56,871 bases of DNA from Alphaproteobacteria bacterium (GCA_016869595.1 VGDT01000020.1:1-56871); one strand, 5' to 3'; positions 26,523 to 37,149 are shown, numbered from the stretch's first letter. A program made the numbers and translations. The notes: generated from the letters alone by a model not told the origin.

Positions 26523-27902
26523 TTACGACGCGGCTCGCCGGCGCCATGCTCCCGTTTCACGCACTCTTTCAGCTTGCGGAAAGCGTCTCGCGAGACCGTC
26601 CGAACGCTCGGGATCGACGCGAACGACAAGGTGGACGCCGCCTTGCGGCAGCGCGTCGCGTTTGAGCACTTCGGTATGGGCGTGAAGCCAGGCCAATCCG
26701 GCGCCGTCGGCGGCGTCCAAATCGAGCTCAAACCGAATGCGGCCGGCCGCGAGCGTCGCTTCGATCCGCGCCAGCAGTTCGTCGAGCCCTTGCGTGGTCA
26801 AGGCCGACACCAGCGTCGGACGGCGGTCAGCCGCGATCCCCCGTGCGGCAGCTTGAAGCGCCGACAGCCGCTCTGGATCGAGCGCGTCAATCTTGTTCCA
26901 CACCTCGAGGATACGGCCCTCGGCTTCGCCTTTCAGACCGAGTTCGCCGAGGATTGTCTCGACGTCCTTCGCCTGCGCTTCCCAGTCTTCGTGCGAAACG
27001 TCGCGAATGTGGAGAACCACGTCGGCGAGCGTGACTTCTTCGAGCGTCGCCCGGAAGGCCGAGACGAGCATCGTCGGAAGATCCGATATGAAGCCCACCG
27101 TGTCGGAAAGTAGGATTCGCGCGCCATGCGGCAGTTTGATCTGGCGCAGCGTGGGATCGAGGGTCGCGAAGAGCATGTCCCGCGCGAGCACTTCGGCGCG
27201 GGTCAGCCGATTGAAAAGCGTCGACTTTCCAGCGTTTGTGTAGCCGACGAGCGCAACTACGGGATAAGGGACGTCGCGCCGCGTCTTGCGATGCAATGCG
27301 CGGGTCCGCTTCACCTTGTCGAGATCGTGTTCGATGCGCCGCATCCGCTCTTCGATCAGGCGCCGGTCGGTCTCGATCTGAGTTTCGCCGGGGCCGCCGA
27401 GAAAGCCAAAGCCGCCACGCTGGCGTTCAAGGTGGGTCCAGGAGCGCACGAGCCGCGACTTCTGATAGGCGAGATGCGCAAGCTCGACCTGCAGCGCGCC
27501 CTCCTTGGTGCGGGCGCGCTCTCCGAAAATTTCGAGAATGAGCCCGGTCCTGTCGATGACCTTGGCGTCCCACGCCTTTTCAAGATTGCGCTGCTGCACG
27601 GGCGAAAGCTGGCAGTCCATGCTGACGAGCGCGGCGTCTTTCGCCCTGACGATCTCGGCGATCTCCTCGACCTTGCCCTTCCCAAGATAGCTTGCCGGTC
27701 GGACCTCGTTGAGCGATATGACCGATTGGCCGACGACATCGAGATCGATCGCCTGTGCGAGTCCCACGGCCTCTGCGAGGCGCGCCGCGGGGTCTCTCTC
27801 GCGCGCCGCGCTGGCCTGGGCCAGATAGGGGCCAATAACCAGCGCCCGCGTCTCGCCGCCGTTCCGCGTCGCGCCGTTCCTTGCTTCCCTATCTGCCCTC
27901 AA
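26523..27902 (-). CDS. hflX: Ribosome-associated GTPase HflX
   Basis: HflX is an Obg-HflX-superfamily GTPase that binds and can split 70S ribosomes. The 459-residue protein has the N-terminal HflX domain (GQSVISLNEVRPASYLGKGK), the glycine-rich linker (RGGFGFLGGPGETQIETDRR) and the G domain: G1 VALVGYTNAGKSTLF (about 216-230), G3 SDTVGFISDLP and G4 NKID. It starts with TTG at 27902, five bases after the hfq stop, so the two are co-transcribed as in E. coli. TAGGG precedes the TTG. An extension beyond the G domain (about 395-459) is typical. Confidence 0.95.
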   Translation of the reverse strand: MRADREARNGATRNGGETRALVIGPYLAQASAARERDPAARLAEAVGLAQAIDLDVVGQSVISLNEVRPASYLGKGKVEEIAEIVRAKDAALVSMDCQLSPVQQRNLEKAWDAKVIDRTGLILEIFGERARTKEGALQVELAHLAYQKSRLVRSWTHLERQRGGFGFLGGPGETQIETDRRLIEERMRRIEHDLDKVKRTRALHRKTRRDVPYPVVALVGYTNAGKSTLFNRLTRAEVLARDMLFATLDPTLRQIKLPHGARILLSDTVGFISDLPTMLVSAFRATLEEVTLADVVLHIRDVSHEDWEAQAKDVETILGELGLKGEAEGRILEVWNKIDALDPERLSALQAAARGIAADRRPTLVSALTTQGLDELLARIEATLAAGRIRFELDLDAADGAGLAWLHAHTEVLKRDALPQGGVHLVVRVDPERSDGLARRFPQAERVRETGAWRRRAAS

Positions 27903-27907
27903 TCGCC

Positions 27908-28171
27908 CTACCGCTGCTTGTCGACCTGCGCTTCTTCATCGCCCGGCTCAAACATTTGTATGGGGTGTCCAGGCATGATCGTCGAGATGGCGTGCTTATA
28001 GACGAGCTGAGAATGCCCGTCTCGGCGCAGCAATAGGCAAAAATTGTCAAACCAGGTGACGATGCCCTGGAGCTTGACGCCGTTGACGAGGAAGATGGTA
28101 AGCGGGACTTTATTCTTCCGGACGAAATTCAAAAATGTATCTTGCAGATTTTGCGAACGCTCTGACGACAT
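27908..28171 (-). CDS. hfq: RNA chaperone Hfq
   Basis: Hfq is the hexameric Sm-like RNA chaperone that pairs sRNAs with mRNAs. The core [16 protein letters not shown] (Sm1), [20 protein letters not shown] and the Sm2 motif [14 protein letters not shown] are textbook, followed by a short acidic tail. The ATG giving [10 protein letters not shown] (87 residues) matches the family start and has AGGA upstream. An in-frame ATG at 28255 with AAAGG five bases before it would add 28 residues ([15 protein letters not shown]...), so a longer isoform is possible. hflX follows after five bases. Confidence 0.96.
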   Translation of the reverse strand: MSSERSQNLQDTFLNFVRKNKVPLTIFLVNGVKLQGIVTWFDNFCLLLRRDGHSQLVYKHAISTIMPGHPIQMFEPGDEEAQVDKQR

Positions 28172-28399
28172 CGGCTGTCCTGTTCTGTTTTTTGAGCCGA
28201 GCGGAATGACGCCGCCCCCAAGGGATCGTTCTTCTTGTTTCGCCGCCATGTTCATTAGAACCTTTCAAAAGGCGAAGCGCAAGGTGCGAGTCATGCGGTT
28301 GGCCATGCCAATTCATCGAAGGCGTGGTTTCGAAGACCGCGCCAGCTCATATCAGGAACCTAAAGCGATACTTTAATAGCTTCGCCTATCTCAATGTTT

Positions 28400-29767
28400 T
28401 TATGACTCTACCGACAGCGACTTAAGTTTTCGGTGTAAGGCCGAGCGCTCCATGCCGATGAACTCCGCCGTGCGGGATATATTCCCCGAGAAGCGGTTGA
28501 GTTGCGCGACGAGATATTCGCGTTCGAAAACTTCCCGCGCTTCGCGGAGCGGCAGACTCATCAATTTCTCGCCGCGCACGCCGGCGGGCGTCGCGGGAAC
28601 GAGTTCGCCGACATCAGGCGGCAACATTTCGGCGGTGATCGTCGCGCCAGGATCGCCCGAAGTGAGGATCATCAGGCGCTCCACGTTGTTCTTCAACTGA
28701 CGGATGTTGCCCGGCCAGTCGTGCAATTGCAGAACCGCGAGCGCGTCCTCGGAGATCCGCCGACGCGGCATGCCGGAGGCGAGCGACATGTTTTCCATAA
28801 AATAGTTGATGAGCGCAGGAATATCCTCGCGCCGCTCCGCCAGCGAGGGAATTCGGATTGGCACGACGGCGAGGCGGTGAAACAGATCCTCGCGCAGCGC
28901 GCCCTCCTCGATCGCCGAGGCGAGATCGCGCGCTGAGGACGAGATGATGCGCACATCGACGTGGACCTTGTTCGATCCGCCAACCCGCTGGAATGTCTGG
29001 TCGACCAGCACCCGCAGGATTTTCGCCTGTGTGTCCTTCGGCATGTCGGCGATTTCATCGAGGAACAGCGTTCCGCCGTGCGCCTCCTCAAGCGCGCCGA
29101 TCTTGCGCTCGCCATCGGCGCCTTCGCGTCCGAACAGCTCGATTTCCATGTTTTCTGGCGTGATGGTCGCCGAATTGATGACAACGAAGGGCCCGCCGGC
29201 GCGACTCGAGGCCTCATGGATGCAGCGGGCGGCGAGTTCCTTGCCGCTTCCGGGCGCGCCGGTGATCAGAACGCGCGAATTTACTGGCGCAACGCGGGCG
29301 ATGAGCTGCTGCAGCTGATGGGCCGCCGGGGAATCGCCGACGATGCGGTCGAACGCCCCTGCACGTTGGCGCAACGCGGAAAGTTCTCGCCGCAGCTGAT
29401 AGGCCTCAAGCGCGCGTTCGGCGACGAGCACCAGCCGGTCCGCCTTGAAGGGCTTCTCAATAAAATCATAAGCGCCGATCTTGATGGCGCTGACCGCGGT
29501 CTCGATGTTGCCGTGGCCTGAGATCATGACAACCGGCAAGCCCTTGTGCTGCTTCTGCACCAGCTCGAGCACTTGAAGGCCGTCAAGCCGCGATCCCTGC
29601 AGCCAGATGTCGAGAAAAACGAGATGTGGACGCCTGCTGGCGATCGCCGCAAGCGCTTCGTCGGAATCTTTGGCGGTTCGGACCCCATGCCCTTCATCGC
29701 TCAGAATTCCAGCGACGAGCTCCCTGATGTCCGCTTCATCGTCGACAATCAAAATATCAGTGGCCAT
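28400..29767 (-). CDS. ntrX: Nitrogen-related response regulator NtrX
   Basis: NtrX is the response regulator of the NtrY sensor, involved in nitrogen metabolism, envelope and redox control. The 455-residue protein has a receiver domain (phospho-acceptor D53 in LVFLDIWLQG) and a AAA+ domain with Walker A ITGAPGSGKE and Walker [14 protein letters not shown] Fis-type HTH is at the C-terminus (NISRTAEFIGMERSALHRKL). The sigma-54-contact loop GAFTGA of NtrC-type activators is missing: the region reads ELFGREGADGERKIGALEEA. This is a known trait of alphaproteobacterial NtrX and argues against classical sigma-54 activation. Its ATG overlaps the ntrY stop (TAATG). Confidence 0.95.
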   Translation of the reverse strand: MATDILIVDDEADIRELVAGILSDEGHGVRTAKDSDEALAAIASRRPHLVFLDIWLQGSRLDGLQVLELVQKQHKGLPVVMISGHGNIETAVSAIKIGAYDFIEKPFKADRLVLVAERALEAYQLRRELSALRQRAGAFDRIVGDSPAAHQLQQLIARVAPVNSRVLITGAPGSGKELAARCIHEASSRAGGPFVVINSATITPENMEIELFGREGADGERKIGALEEAHGGTLFLDEIADMPKDTQAKILRVLVDQTFQRVGGSNKVHVDVRIISSSARDLASAIEEGALREDLFHRLAVVPIRIPSLAERREDIPALINYFMENMSLASGMPRRRISEDALAVLQLHDWPGNIRQLKNNVERLMILTSGDPGATITAEMLPPDVGELVPATPAGVRGEKLMSLPLREAREVFEREYLVAQLNRFSGNISRTAEFIGMERSALHRKLKSLSVES

Positions 29768-32055
29768 TATGCCCCGCTCTGCCCCGCCTCGTTTGCATGC
29801 GCCGGGGCGTTGTCAGCTTCAACGCCAGCGCCGCGCGGCTCTTCCTTTGACGATGTCTCCGCGGCGAGGGGCACGATAAGCCTTACGCAGGCGCCCCGAC
29901 CCGACGGCGCGTCCAGCAACTCTAGCCGGCCCCCGTGATCCTCGATGATCTTGGCGACGATCGGCAGACCTAGTCCGGTGCCGTCCGACCGCGTGGTCAT
30001 GTAAGGTTCGAGCAGGCGCTGCCGGTTCATCGCCGGGAAGCCCTTACCATTATCAATCACATCGATTTCGGCCATGCGATCGCGCACATCCAATTTGATT
30101 TCGACTCGTCCCTTTTCCTGACCGTCTTTTTCTTCCCGTGCGGCGATGCCTTCGACGGCGTTCTTAACGATATTGGTGAGCGCCTGCGACAGCAAGCGGC
30201 GATCGAATTGGGCGATGACCGGCGTTTCAGGCAATTCTTCGACGATATCGAGATCGGCGTTGCCGACGCGCATGAGGAACGCCACCTGCCGGATGCATTC
30301 GTTAAGATCGTCGCGCTCGGGACGCGCCTTCGGCATACGCGCAAAAGATGAAAACTCGTCGACCATGCGCTTGATGTCGTCGACTTGGCGAACGATCGTA
30401 TCCGTGCATTGGTCGAAAACGTCGCGATCGTCCTGAATGACCTTGCCGTATTTTCGGCGGAGTCTTTCGGCCGAAAGCTGGATCGGCGTCAAGGGATTCT
30501 TAATTTCATGCGCGATGCGCCGCGCAACGTCCGCCCAGGCTGACGTGCGCTGCGCCATCACAAGATCGGTGATGTCGTCAAGCGTCACGACGTAAGTTGG
30601 ATTTCCCTCTTCGGCGCGCGCCGAGGTGACGCGCACATTCAAAGTGCGTTCGGCGACGCCGCGCTTGATGGTGATCTGGCTTTGCACCGCGCGCGGGAAG
30701 ACTTCCGCCGCATCCTCCAGAATCGGGACGATTTCTGGTAGGACTGCCCCGACATCGGCGCCCACCGTCGCCTGCCCCTTTGCGTCCGTAAGCGACAATT
30801 CCTCGGCGGAGCGGTTGAGAATGGTGACGACGCTCTCCGAGTCCACGCCCATGACCGCAACCGGAACGCCAGCGAGAACCGCCTCGGTGAATTCGCGGCG
30901 TTCGTCATTGATGCGGTTAGCTTCGATCAGGCGGCTCTGCTGAAGATTGAGTTCGGTTGTCATCTTGTTGAAGACGTCGCCGAGACGCGCCAATTCGCCG
31001 TGTTGCTTATCGACATTGACGCGAACGTCCAGATTGCCCGCCGAAACTTCGTCGGTTGCGGCGATCAGGTCACGGATCGGCGTCACGAGCCGGTCGGCGA
31101 AATCGAGCCCGAACCAGATCGACGACAGCAGCATGATCGTCGTCAGAAAGGCGTACATCATCACGAAGGCGCGCTGCACCGCCGTGCGATAAGAATCGAA
31201 GGCGTCGTAGCTGTTGATAAGGCTCTCAGCCTGTTTTGGGAATTCGACCGCTATCGGATCGATTGGCCGGGTGACGTAAAGGAACGTGTCCTGAAAGGCG
31301 TTGAGCGCGCGCAACGCGACGAAGCTTTTGCCGTCGTCGATCACGAGACATAAAGGCTCCCCGCGCCGGGCGTCGTCGAACTCGGATTTCGGCGGCGCGA
31401 TAATGATCGAAGCGGCGTTTTGCGCGACGTCGATACGGTCAAGAATCTCTCCGCTGGATTTCACCAGCGCCGCGACCGAGAAACCCAAGAAATAGGCTCG
31501 CGACTGAAAGATCTGATGAAAGTAAGGCCGGTCGGAGTTGTAGAGTATGGCTGCGCGGTCGAGGTCGGACGCCGTGAGCTGCGCTTCCTGAAGCAGCGCC
31601 CGGCACTGGCTTTCACGAAACACAGCCGCCGCTTCGGCGGTATTGTGGACGAAGACCTTGACGCTGGACATGAAGGCCGGATTGAGCACGCGCTCGACCG
31701 TCAGCGAGCCGGCAATCGCGAGTAAAATCGCCGGCATCAAAGCGATGACCGAGAAGAAGCCGACCGTGCGCACATGAAGGCGCGCCGCCGCTTCGCCGCG
31801 CCGCCAGACGCGGTAAAGGCGCCAGGCCTTGACGAGCACCATGGCGAGCAGAACGCTGACGAAGACGCCATTGACGACGAGCAGCGGCAACACGCGGTCG
31901 TCGGTCGGCGACACAATGCCGAATTCCGCCACAACCAGAAATGTGGCCAAAGCACAGCCAACGGCCCCGATCACGATGATCGGGCCGAACCACCTGCGAA
32001 ACGGCGTCCCGCCTTTCGCCTTTAGCGGAGAAGGCGCGTCTCCGGTCAGGGCCAT
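29767..32055 (-). CDS. ntrY: Nitrogen sensor histidine kinase NtrY
   Basis: This 762-residue membrane sensor kinase is the partner of NtrX. N-terminal hydrophobic helices occur at about residues 25-50, 58-78 and 95-118, and a fourth near 300-320 encloses a periplasmic sensor region. HAMP and PAS domains follow, then the HisKA/HATPase pair with the phospho-acceptor His in [20 protein letters not shown] and the N/G boxes IVKNAVEGIA, DNGKGFP and GTGLGLPIVAKI. Its stop overlaps the ntrX ATG by one base, and ntrC lies 55 bp upstream on the same strand, so ntrBC and ntrYX may be one transcript. Confidence 0.95.
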   Translation of the reverse strand: MALTGDAPSPLKAKGGTPFRRWFGPIIVIGAVGCALATFLVVAEFGIVSPTDDRVLPLLVVNGVFVSVLLAMVLVKAWRLYRVWRRGEAAARLHVRTVGFFSVIALMPAILLAIAGSLTVERVLNPAFMSSVKVFVHNTAEAAAVFRESQCRALLQEAQLTASDLDRAAILYNSDRPYFHQIFQSRAYFLGFSVAALVKSSGEILDRIDVAQNAASIIIAPPKSEFDDARRGEPLCLVIDDGKSFVALRALNAFQDTFLYVTRPIDPIAVEFPKQAESLINSYDAFDSYRTAVQRAFVMMYAFLTTIMLLSSIWFGLDFADRLVTPIRDLIAATDEVSAGNLDVRVNVDKQHGELARLGDVFNKMTTELNLQQSRLIEANRINDERREFTEAVLAGVPVAVMGVDSESVVTILNRSAEELSLTDAKGQATVGADVGAVLPEIVPILEDAAEVFPRAVQSQITIKRGVAERTLNVRVTSARAEEGNPTYVVTLDDITDLVMAQRTSAWADVARRIAHEIKNPLTPIQLSAERLRRKYGKVIQDDRDVFDQCTDTIVRQVDDIKRMVDEFSSFARMPKARPERDDLNECIRQVAFLMRVGNADLDIVEELPETPVIAQFDRRLLSQALTNIVKNAVEGIAAREEKDGQEKGRVEIKLDVRDRMAEIDVIDNGKGFPAMNRQRLLEPYMTTRSDGTGLGLPIVAKIIEDHGGRLELLDAPSGRGACVRLIVPLAAETSSKEEPRGAGVEADNAPAHANEAGQSGA

Positions 32056-32110
32056 GGCGCCTGTATAGGCTCCGCCGGCGCCGCTTGCAATTAAACGGCG
32101 CGGTAAGTAG

Positions 32111-33577
32111 TTACCGCGGCGAACGCATCAGTCGGATATCGAGATCGTTAACTTTTTTGCGCAGCGTATTGCGATTCAATCCGAGCAGTTCAGCCGCCTT
32201 GATCTGATTGCCGCGCGTCGCCGCAAGGGCGGCTGACACAAGCGGAATTTCGATCTCGCGGATGATGCGGTGATAAAGACCGGGTGGCGGCAGCTGATCG
32301 CCATAATCGCGGAAGAGTTTCGCAAGATGGAGCTCGACCGAGGTCGAGAGCGTCTGGCCGTCAGGCAACTCCTGCGACGGCGCGGCGGCGGCGCTCTTCT
32401 CGGGCTCCGCCTGCCGAATCTCGTGTTCGAGTTCGGTTTGAACGAGCTGGTCGGAGATCACCTCCTGCGGGTGCAGGGCGGCGAGCCTGCGGATGAGGTT
32501 CTCGAGTTCGCGGATGTTGCCCGGCCAGCGATATTTCTTCATCCGGTCGAGCGCGGCCTGCTCAATGTATTTCTGCGGCAGTCCTTCGCTCGCAGCCACC
32601 TTGAAGAAGTGATGGACGAGATCTGGAATGTCCTCGACGCGCTCGCGCAGCGGCGGCAGCCGAAGCGGCACGACGTTCAGGCGGAAATAGAGATCCTCGC
32701 GGAACAGGCCCTGCTGAATGAGGATGCGAAGATCCTTGTTTGTCGCGGCGATGATCCGGACATTGGTCTTGATCGGCGTGCGTCCGCCGACGGTCGTATA
32801 TTCGCCCTGCTGCAGCACGCGCAGCAGCCTTGTCTGCGCCTCCATTGGCATATCGCCGATTTCGTCGAGAAACAGCGTGCCGCCCTCGGCCTGCTCGAAG
32901 CGGCCGGCCGAGCGCTGGTTGGCGCCGGTGAAGGCGCCTTTCTCATGGCCGAAAAGCTCGCTCTCGATCAGATCGCGCGGAATCGCCGCCATATTGACAG
33001 CGACGAAGGGGCCTTTCTTGCGCTTGCCATAGTCGTGCAAAGCGCGGGCGACGAGCTCCTTGCCTGTGCCTGACTCGCCATTGATCATCACCGTCAGGTC
33101 GGTCTGCATCAACCGCGCCAGCGAGCGATAGATTTCCTGCATCGCCGGGGAGCGGCCGACGAGCGGCATACCCTCGATTTCGTCATGACCGTCGTTTTCG
33201 GGGTGCTTGCGCGGCTCCGCCATCGCGCGCCCGACGATGCCGACAAGCTCTTTCAGGTCGAAGGGCTTGGGCAGATAGTCGTAGGCGCCCCGCTCCGACG
33301 CGCGAATGGCGGTCATGAAGGTGTTCTGCGCGCTCATGACGATGATCGGCAGCTCGGGACGAAGCTTCTTGATGCGCGGCAGAAGCTCGAAAGCATTCTC
33401 ATCGGGCATGACGACATCGGTGACGACGAGGTCGCCCTCGCCCGACTGCACCCAGCGCCAAAGCGTCGCCGCCGCCCCCGTCGTGCGCACCTCATAGCCG
33501 GCGCGTGAAAGCGCCTGCGCCACAACCGTGCGGATCGAAGCGTCGTCGTCAGCGACCAGAATCTCTCCTCGCGTCAT
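32111..33577 (-). CDS. ntrC: Nitrogen regulation response regulator NtrC (NR(I))
   Basis: NtrC is a sigma-54-dependent activator of nitrogen-assimilation genes, phosphorylated by NtrB. The 488-residue protein has the receiver (D54 in [14 protein letters not shown]) and a AAA+ domain with Walker [11 protein letters not shown] and an intact GAFTGA loop ([16 protein letters not shown]). Walker B is [12 protein letters not shown], and the C-terminal Fis HTH is in [20 protein letters not shown]. The ATG at 33577 has GGGAGAA seven bases upstream. A longer in-frame start exists 12 codons earlier inside ntrB. It overlaps nothing downstream but is close to ntrY. Confidence 0.97.
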   Translation of the reverse strand: MTRGEILVADDDASIRTVVAQALSRAGYEVRTTGAAATLWRWVQSGEGDLVVTDVVMPDENAFELLPRIKKLRPELPIIVMSAQNTFMTAIRASERGAYDYLPKPFDLKELVGIVGRAMAEPRKHPENDGHDEIEGMPLVGRSPAMQEIYRSLARLMQTDLTVMINGESGTGKELVARALHDYGKRKKGPFVAVNMAAIPRDLIESELFGHEKGAFTGANQRSAGRFEQAEGGTLFLDEIGDMPMEAQTRLLRVLQQGEYTTVGGRTPIKTNVRIIAATNKDLRILIQQGLFREDLYFRLNVVPLRLPPLRERVEDIPDLVHHFFKVAASEGLPQKYIEQAALDRMKKYRWPGNIRELENLIRRLAALHPQEVISDQLVQTELEHEIRQAEPEKSAAAAPSQELPDGQTLSTSVELHLAKLFRDYGDQLPPPGLYHRIIREIEIPLVSAALAATRGNQIKAAELLGLNRNTLRKKVNDLDIRLMRSPR

Positions 33578-33605
33578 TGATCGGTTCTCCCGCCTTTGCG
33601 AGATG

Positions 33606-34778
33606 TCATGCACGCCGTTCCTCGCGTTGATCGGGCCGTTTCACCCTGTACATCGGCATCAGCACCCGAAACGTCGTGCGTCTGGGGAGGGAGTCGCACT
33701 CCACGATGCCGCCGTGGTCGTTGACGATCTTCGCAACCAGTGCAAGTCCGAGGCCAGTTCCTGTCGACTTCGTCGTGACAAAGGGATCGAAGAGGTGCGC
33801 CGCGATGTCCTCGGGCACGCCCGGGCCGTTGTCGCGCACGCAGAATTCGAGCGGCAACCCGATGGGGCTCTTCTCGCCCATGGCTCGCAGGCTGACGCCC
33901 GGCCGGAAGGCGGTCGAAAGTTCGATCTCGCCATCGACGGCTTCGCCGACCGCCTCCGCAGCGTTCTTCACAAGATTGAGGAAGGCCTGCACCAGTTGGT
34001 CGCGATTGGCGTAAACCGGCGGCAACGACGGGTCGTAGTTCTCGACAAAGCGAATGTTTCGCGCAAATCCGCTTTGCGCGACGCGCTTCACATGGTCGAG
34101 CACGGAATGAATATTGACCTGCTCACGCTTCAGCGGACGCGCATCGGAGAAAACCTCCATCCGGTCGACGAGACGCACGATCCGATCGGTTTCGTCGCAA
34201 ATGAGCCGCGTCAGCGCGCGATCCTGATCGCCCAGCGAGGATTCGAGCAGCTGCGCGGCCCCACGAATGCCCGAAAGCGGATTTTTGATTTCATGCGCGA
34301 GCATCGAAGCGAGCCCCGAAACTGAGCGGACAGCGCCGCGATGCGTCAGCTGTCTGTCTATTTTATCGGCAATTGTTCGCTCCTGCAGCATGACCAGCAC
34401 GAGTCCGTCACCTTCTGCAAGCGGCGCGCAGTGAACGTCGACGCGTCGGTCGGCGTCCTGGCCGGGCCGTCCGAGATCGACCTTGTATTCATTGATGGTC
34501 GCGCCGCGCTCGCGGACCTGCTCGATGAGCGCGGTGAGCGGCGATCCGAACGGCAGCAGGCGATCGAGCGACTGGCCGATGAGCAAAGGCTTGCCAAGCT
34601 CGAAAAAGGCCTCGGCGGCGGCGTTGGCGTCCTCGATGACGCCGTCGCGCGCGACCGTCAGGATCGGGTTCGGCAAGGCCTCAAGCATGCAGGATCGGCC
34701 AGCCTCATTGATGACCTTGAGCGGCTCATAGCTGCTGCAATGCGCGCCATTCCGGCGGGGGCGATCGGAAATGCTCAT
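33606..34778 (-). CDS. ntrB: Nitrogen regulation sensor kinase/phosphatase NtrB (NR(II))
   Basis: NtrB is a cytosolic kinase/phosphatase controlled by PII that sets the phosphorylation of NtrC. The 390-residue protein has an N-terminal PAS domain ([20 protein letters not shown]), the HisKA phospho-acceptor His162 in [20 protein letters not shown], the N box [21 protein letters not shown] and [18 protein letters not shown]. There is no transmembrane segment, as expected. Its ATG overlaps the dusB stop (ATGA), and ntrC starts 28 bases after its stop, making a dusB-ntrB-ntrC operon. Confidence 0.96.
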   Translation of the reverse strand: MSISDRPRRNGAHCSSYEPLKVINEAGRSCMLEALPNPILTVARDGVIEDANAAAEAFFELGKPLLIGQSLDRLLPFGSPLTALIEQVRERGATINEYKVDLGRPGQDADRRVDVHCAPLAEGDGLVLVMLQERTIADKIDRQLTHRGAVRSVSGLASMLAHEIKNPLSGIRGAAQLLESSLGDQDRALTRLICDETDRIVRLVDRMEVFSDARPLKREQVNIHSVLDHVKRVAQSGFARNIRFVENYDPSLPPVYANRDQLVQAFLNLVKNAAEAVGEAVDGEIELSTAFRPGVSLRAMGEKSPIGLPLEFCVRDNGPGVPEDIAAHLFDPFVTTKSTGTGLGLALVAKIVNDHGGIVECDSLPRRTTFRVLMPMYRVKRPDQREERRA

Positions 34779-35812
34779 GCCGCGGCGTCCTGCTCTGCTG
34801 ATTGTCCTTTCAGGAAGATCAGCCCGATCAGCCGCTCTGCCTCATCGGCCGATTCAGTCGTGACCAGCGCGCGACGCGCATGGGCGGGCGTCGCTTTCCC
34901 AAGGCGATCGACATAGGCGGCGAGATGCTTGCGCGCATGCCTGAGGCCGGCCGACGCGCCCATCGAGCGAACCAGGCCTTCAAGATGTTCGCGCACAATT
35001 TCCGCGCGCCGCGCAGCAGTCGGAGGCGCGCGCCGCTTCCCGCTCTTTAAGAAATGCGCGATGTCGCCCACGATCCAGGGCTGCCCCATCGCCGCCCGAC
35101 CGATCATGACTCCATCGGCGCCGGAATTTTCCAGCATCTCGACCGCGTCGTCTTCGCCGGCGCAGTCGCCATTGGCGATCACCGGAATTCGCACTGCCGC
35201 TTTAACCGTCGCGATCGCCTGCCAGTCGGCCCGGCCTGAATAAAACTGCTGACGCGTACGTCCATGCACGGTGATCATCGCCGCGCCCTCAGCTTCCGCG
35301 CGCCGCGCCAGCCCCGCCGCGTTGCGGCTCGAATCGTCCCACCCCAGCCGCATCTTCACGCTGAGCGGCACGCATATTGCCTCTCGAGCTGCAGAGATCA
35401 GCCGCGCCGCCTGATCGAGATCACGCATCAGCGCGGCGCCCGCAAGGCCTCCGGTGACACGCTTGCAAGGACAGCCCATGTTGATGTCGATCCATTCAGC
35501 CCCGGCCGCTTCGGCGCATCTGGCGGCGACCGCTATTTCTTCCGGCTCGCGCGCGGCGATCTGAATGACGCGCGGCCCCTCGCCGGCCCTTTCGAGTCGC
35601 ATTGAGGTTTCGCGATCGCCGCGGGCGACGCCAGCGGCCGTCACCATCTCGCTCACCGTCGCCGACGCCCCAAGGCGCGAAGCGATGCGGCGCATCGTGG
35701 GGTCGGTTACGCCGGCCATCGGCGCGAGCAGCGCGCGGCCCGTCAGCGTAACTCCGCCAATGCTCAGAGGCGCAGCGTCGAAGCCAGCGCCTAGATTTTC
35801 GGCAGTAGTCAT
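34775..35812 (-). CDS. dusB: tRNA-dihydrouridine synthase B (nifR3-type)
   Basis: This FMN enzyme reduces specific uridines to dihydrouridine in tRNA. The 345-residue protein has the TIM-barrel start [16 protein letters not shown], the signature [20 protein letters not shown] with the catalytic cysteine, [33 protein letters not shown] and the FMN-phosphate site [15 protein letters not shown]. The start is the ATG of MTTAENLG at 35812. The frame extends 93 codons further 5', but that part overlaps ispDF on the opposite strand and is not family-like. It heads the ntr operon, the classic nifR3-ntrBC order, and its 3' end overlaps ntrB. Confidence 0.96.
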   Translation of the reverse strand: MTTAENLGAGFDAAPLSIGGVTLTGRALLAPMAGVTDPTMRRIASRLGASATVSEMVTAAGVARGDRETSMRLERAGEGPRVIQIAAREPEEIAVAARCAEAAGAEWIDINMGCPCKRVTGGLAGAALMRDLDQAARLISAAREAICVPLSVKMRLGWDDSSRNAAGLARRAEAEGAAMITVHGRTRQQFYSGRADWQAIATVKAAVRIPVIANGDCAGEDDAVEMLENSGADGVMIGRAAMGQPWIVGDIAHFLKSGKRRAPPTAARRAEIVREHLEGLVRSMGASAGLRHARKHLAAYVDRLGKATPAHARRALVTTESADEAERLIGLIFLKGQSAEQDAAA

Positions 35813-35912
35813 CTTGCCCACAGCATAAGCAGTTCCCTTCGCACTTGCAACATAGCATTTCCCTTGCGCACCGCCATTTGACGCGGCTGGCGAAAACCGA
35901 CAGAGAGCGGCC

Positions 35913-37124
35913 ATGGGCGCCGCTCCGGACCATTCTTCCATCGCCATCCTCATCGTCGCCGGCGGGCGCGGCTCACGGGCAGGCGACGGCCCGCCAAAAC
36001 AATACCGATCGATCGCCGGAAAGACGCTGCTCGCGCGCACGCTGCATGGGCTGCATATGGCCATGCCCGAGGCTACCCTAAAGGTCGTCATCCATAAGGA
36101 CGATCTTGACCATTATGCTGCAAGCGCGGCGGAGCTTTCCCCTTCCGATCTGGAGCGCCTTCTGCCGCCGGCCTTTGGTGGCGCAAGCCGACAAGAAAGC
36201 GTCAGGAATGGGCTGGAGGCGCTGGCCGTGGCGGGCGCTCCCGACGTCGTGTTGATCCATGACGCGGCGCGCCCCTTCGCGGACGCGGCGCTGATCGCGC
36301 GCGCGATCGAAGCCGCCTCGATTCATGGGGCCGCCGCGCCCGGCGTGCCGCTCGCTGACACGATAAAGGAGATAGACGATTCAGGCGCTGTGGTCGCGAC
36401 GCCCGACCGGGCGAGGCTCTGCGCCGTGCAGACGCCCCAGTCATTTCGCTTCGACATCATATTGAAGGCGCATCGGGCCGCGGCGGCCGGCGGGCGCGAC
36501 TGTACCGACGACGCCATGGTCGCGGAGGCGGCCGGCGTGAAGGTGCATATTTTCGAAGGCGACGCCGCCAATTTCAAACTTACGACGCAACAGGATTTCG
36601 CTCGCGCCATGGAGCTCTTAAAGCGACCCGCATTCGCCGATCTGTCCGATATTCGCATGGGCCAGGGCTACGATGTCCACGCCTTTGGACCCGGCGACGC
36701 GGTCTGGCTCGGCGGGGTCGCGATCCCACATACGCATGGCCTCGCCGGCCATTCCGACGCCGACGTGCTGTCCCATGCGATCACCGACGCCATTCTCGGC
36801 GCCATCGCCGAAGGCGATATCGGCGCACATTTCCCCGCGTCCGATCCGCAGTGGAAGGGCGCGGCGTCATCGATTTTCCTGGCGCATGCCTGCGAACTTG
36901 TTCGCGCGCGCGGCGGCGCAATCGCCAATGTGGACGCCACGATCATTTGCGAAGCGCCCAAGATCGGCCCGCACCGCGAACGCATTCGCGAGAAACTGGC
37001 GGAGACGATGGGCGTCGAGATCGGCCGCATCGCGATCAAGGCGACGACGACCGAAAGGCTGGGATTTACCGGCCGGCAAGAAGGCATGGCGGCGCTGGCG
37101 ATCGCGACGGTGCGGCTGCCGTGA
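35913..37124 (+). CDS. ispDF: Bifunctional IspD/IspF, MEP isoprenoid pathway
   Basis: This is one polypeptide of 403 residues for two steps of the non-mevalonate pathway: 2-C-methyl-D-erythritol 4-phosphate cytidylyltransferase and 2-C-methyl-D-erythritol 2,4-cyclodiphosphate synthase. The IspD half (about 1-235) has ILIVAGGRGSRAGDGPPKQY and LIHDAARPFAD. The IspF half (about 245-403) has GQGYDVHAFGPGD with the metal-binding D-x-H, LAGHSDADVLSHAITDAILG and KATTTERLGFTGRQEG. This fusion is typical of alphaproteobacteria. It is divergent from dusB with 100 bp between starts, and AGAG precedes its ATG. Confidence 0.97.
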   Translation: MGAAPDHSSIAILIVAGGRGSRAGDGPPKQYRSIAGKTLLARTLHGLHMAMPEATLKVVIHKDDLDHYAASAAELSPSDLERLLPPAFGGASRQESVRNGLEALAVAGAPDVVLIHDAARPFADAALIARAIEAASIHGAAAPGVPLADTIKEIDDSGAVVATPDRARLCAVQTPQSFRFDIILKAHRAAAAGGRDCTDDAMVAEAAGVKVHIFEGDAANFKLTTQQDFARAMELLKRPAFADLSDIRMGQGYDVHAFGPGDAVWLGGVAIPHTHGLAGHSDADVLSHAITDAILGAIAEGDIGAHFPASDPQWKGAASSIFLAHACELVRARGGAIANVDATIICEAPKIGPHRERIREKLAETMGVEIGRIAIKATTTERLGFTGRQEGMAALAIATVRLP

Positions 37125-37149
37125 GAGCGTGAGTTGCGACGCCTTGAAT

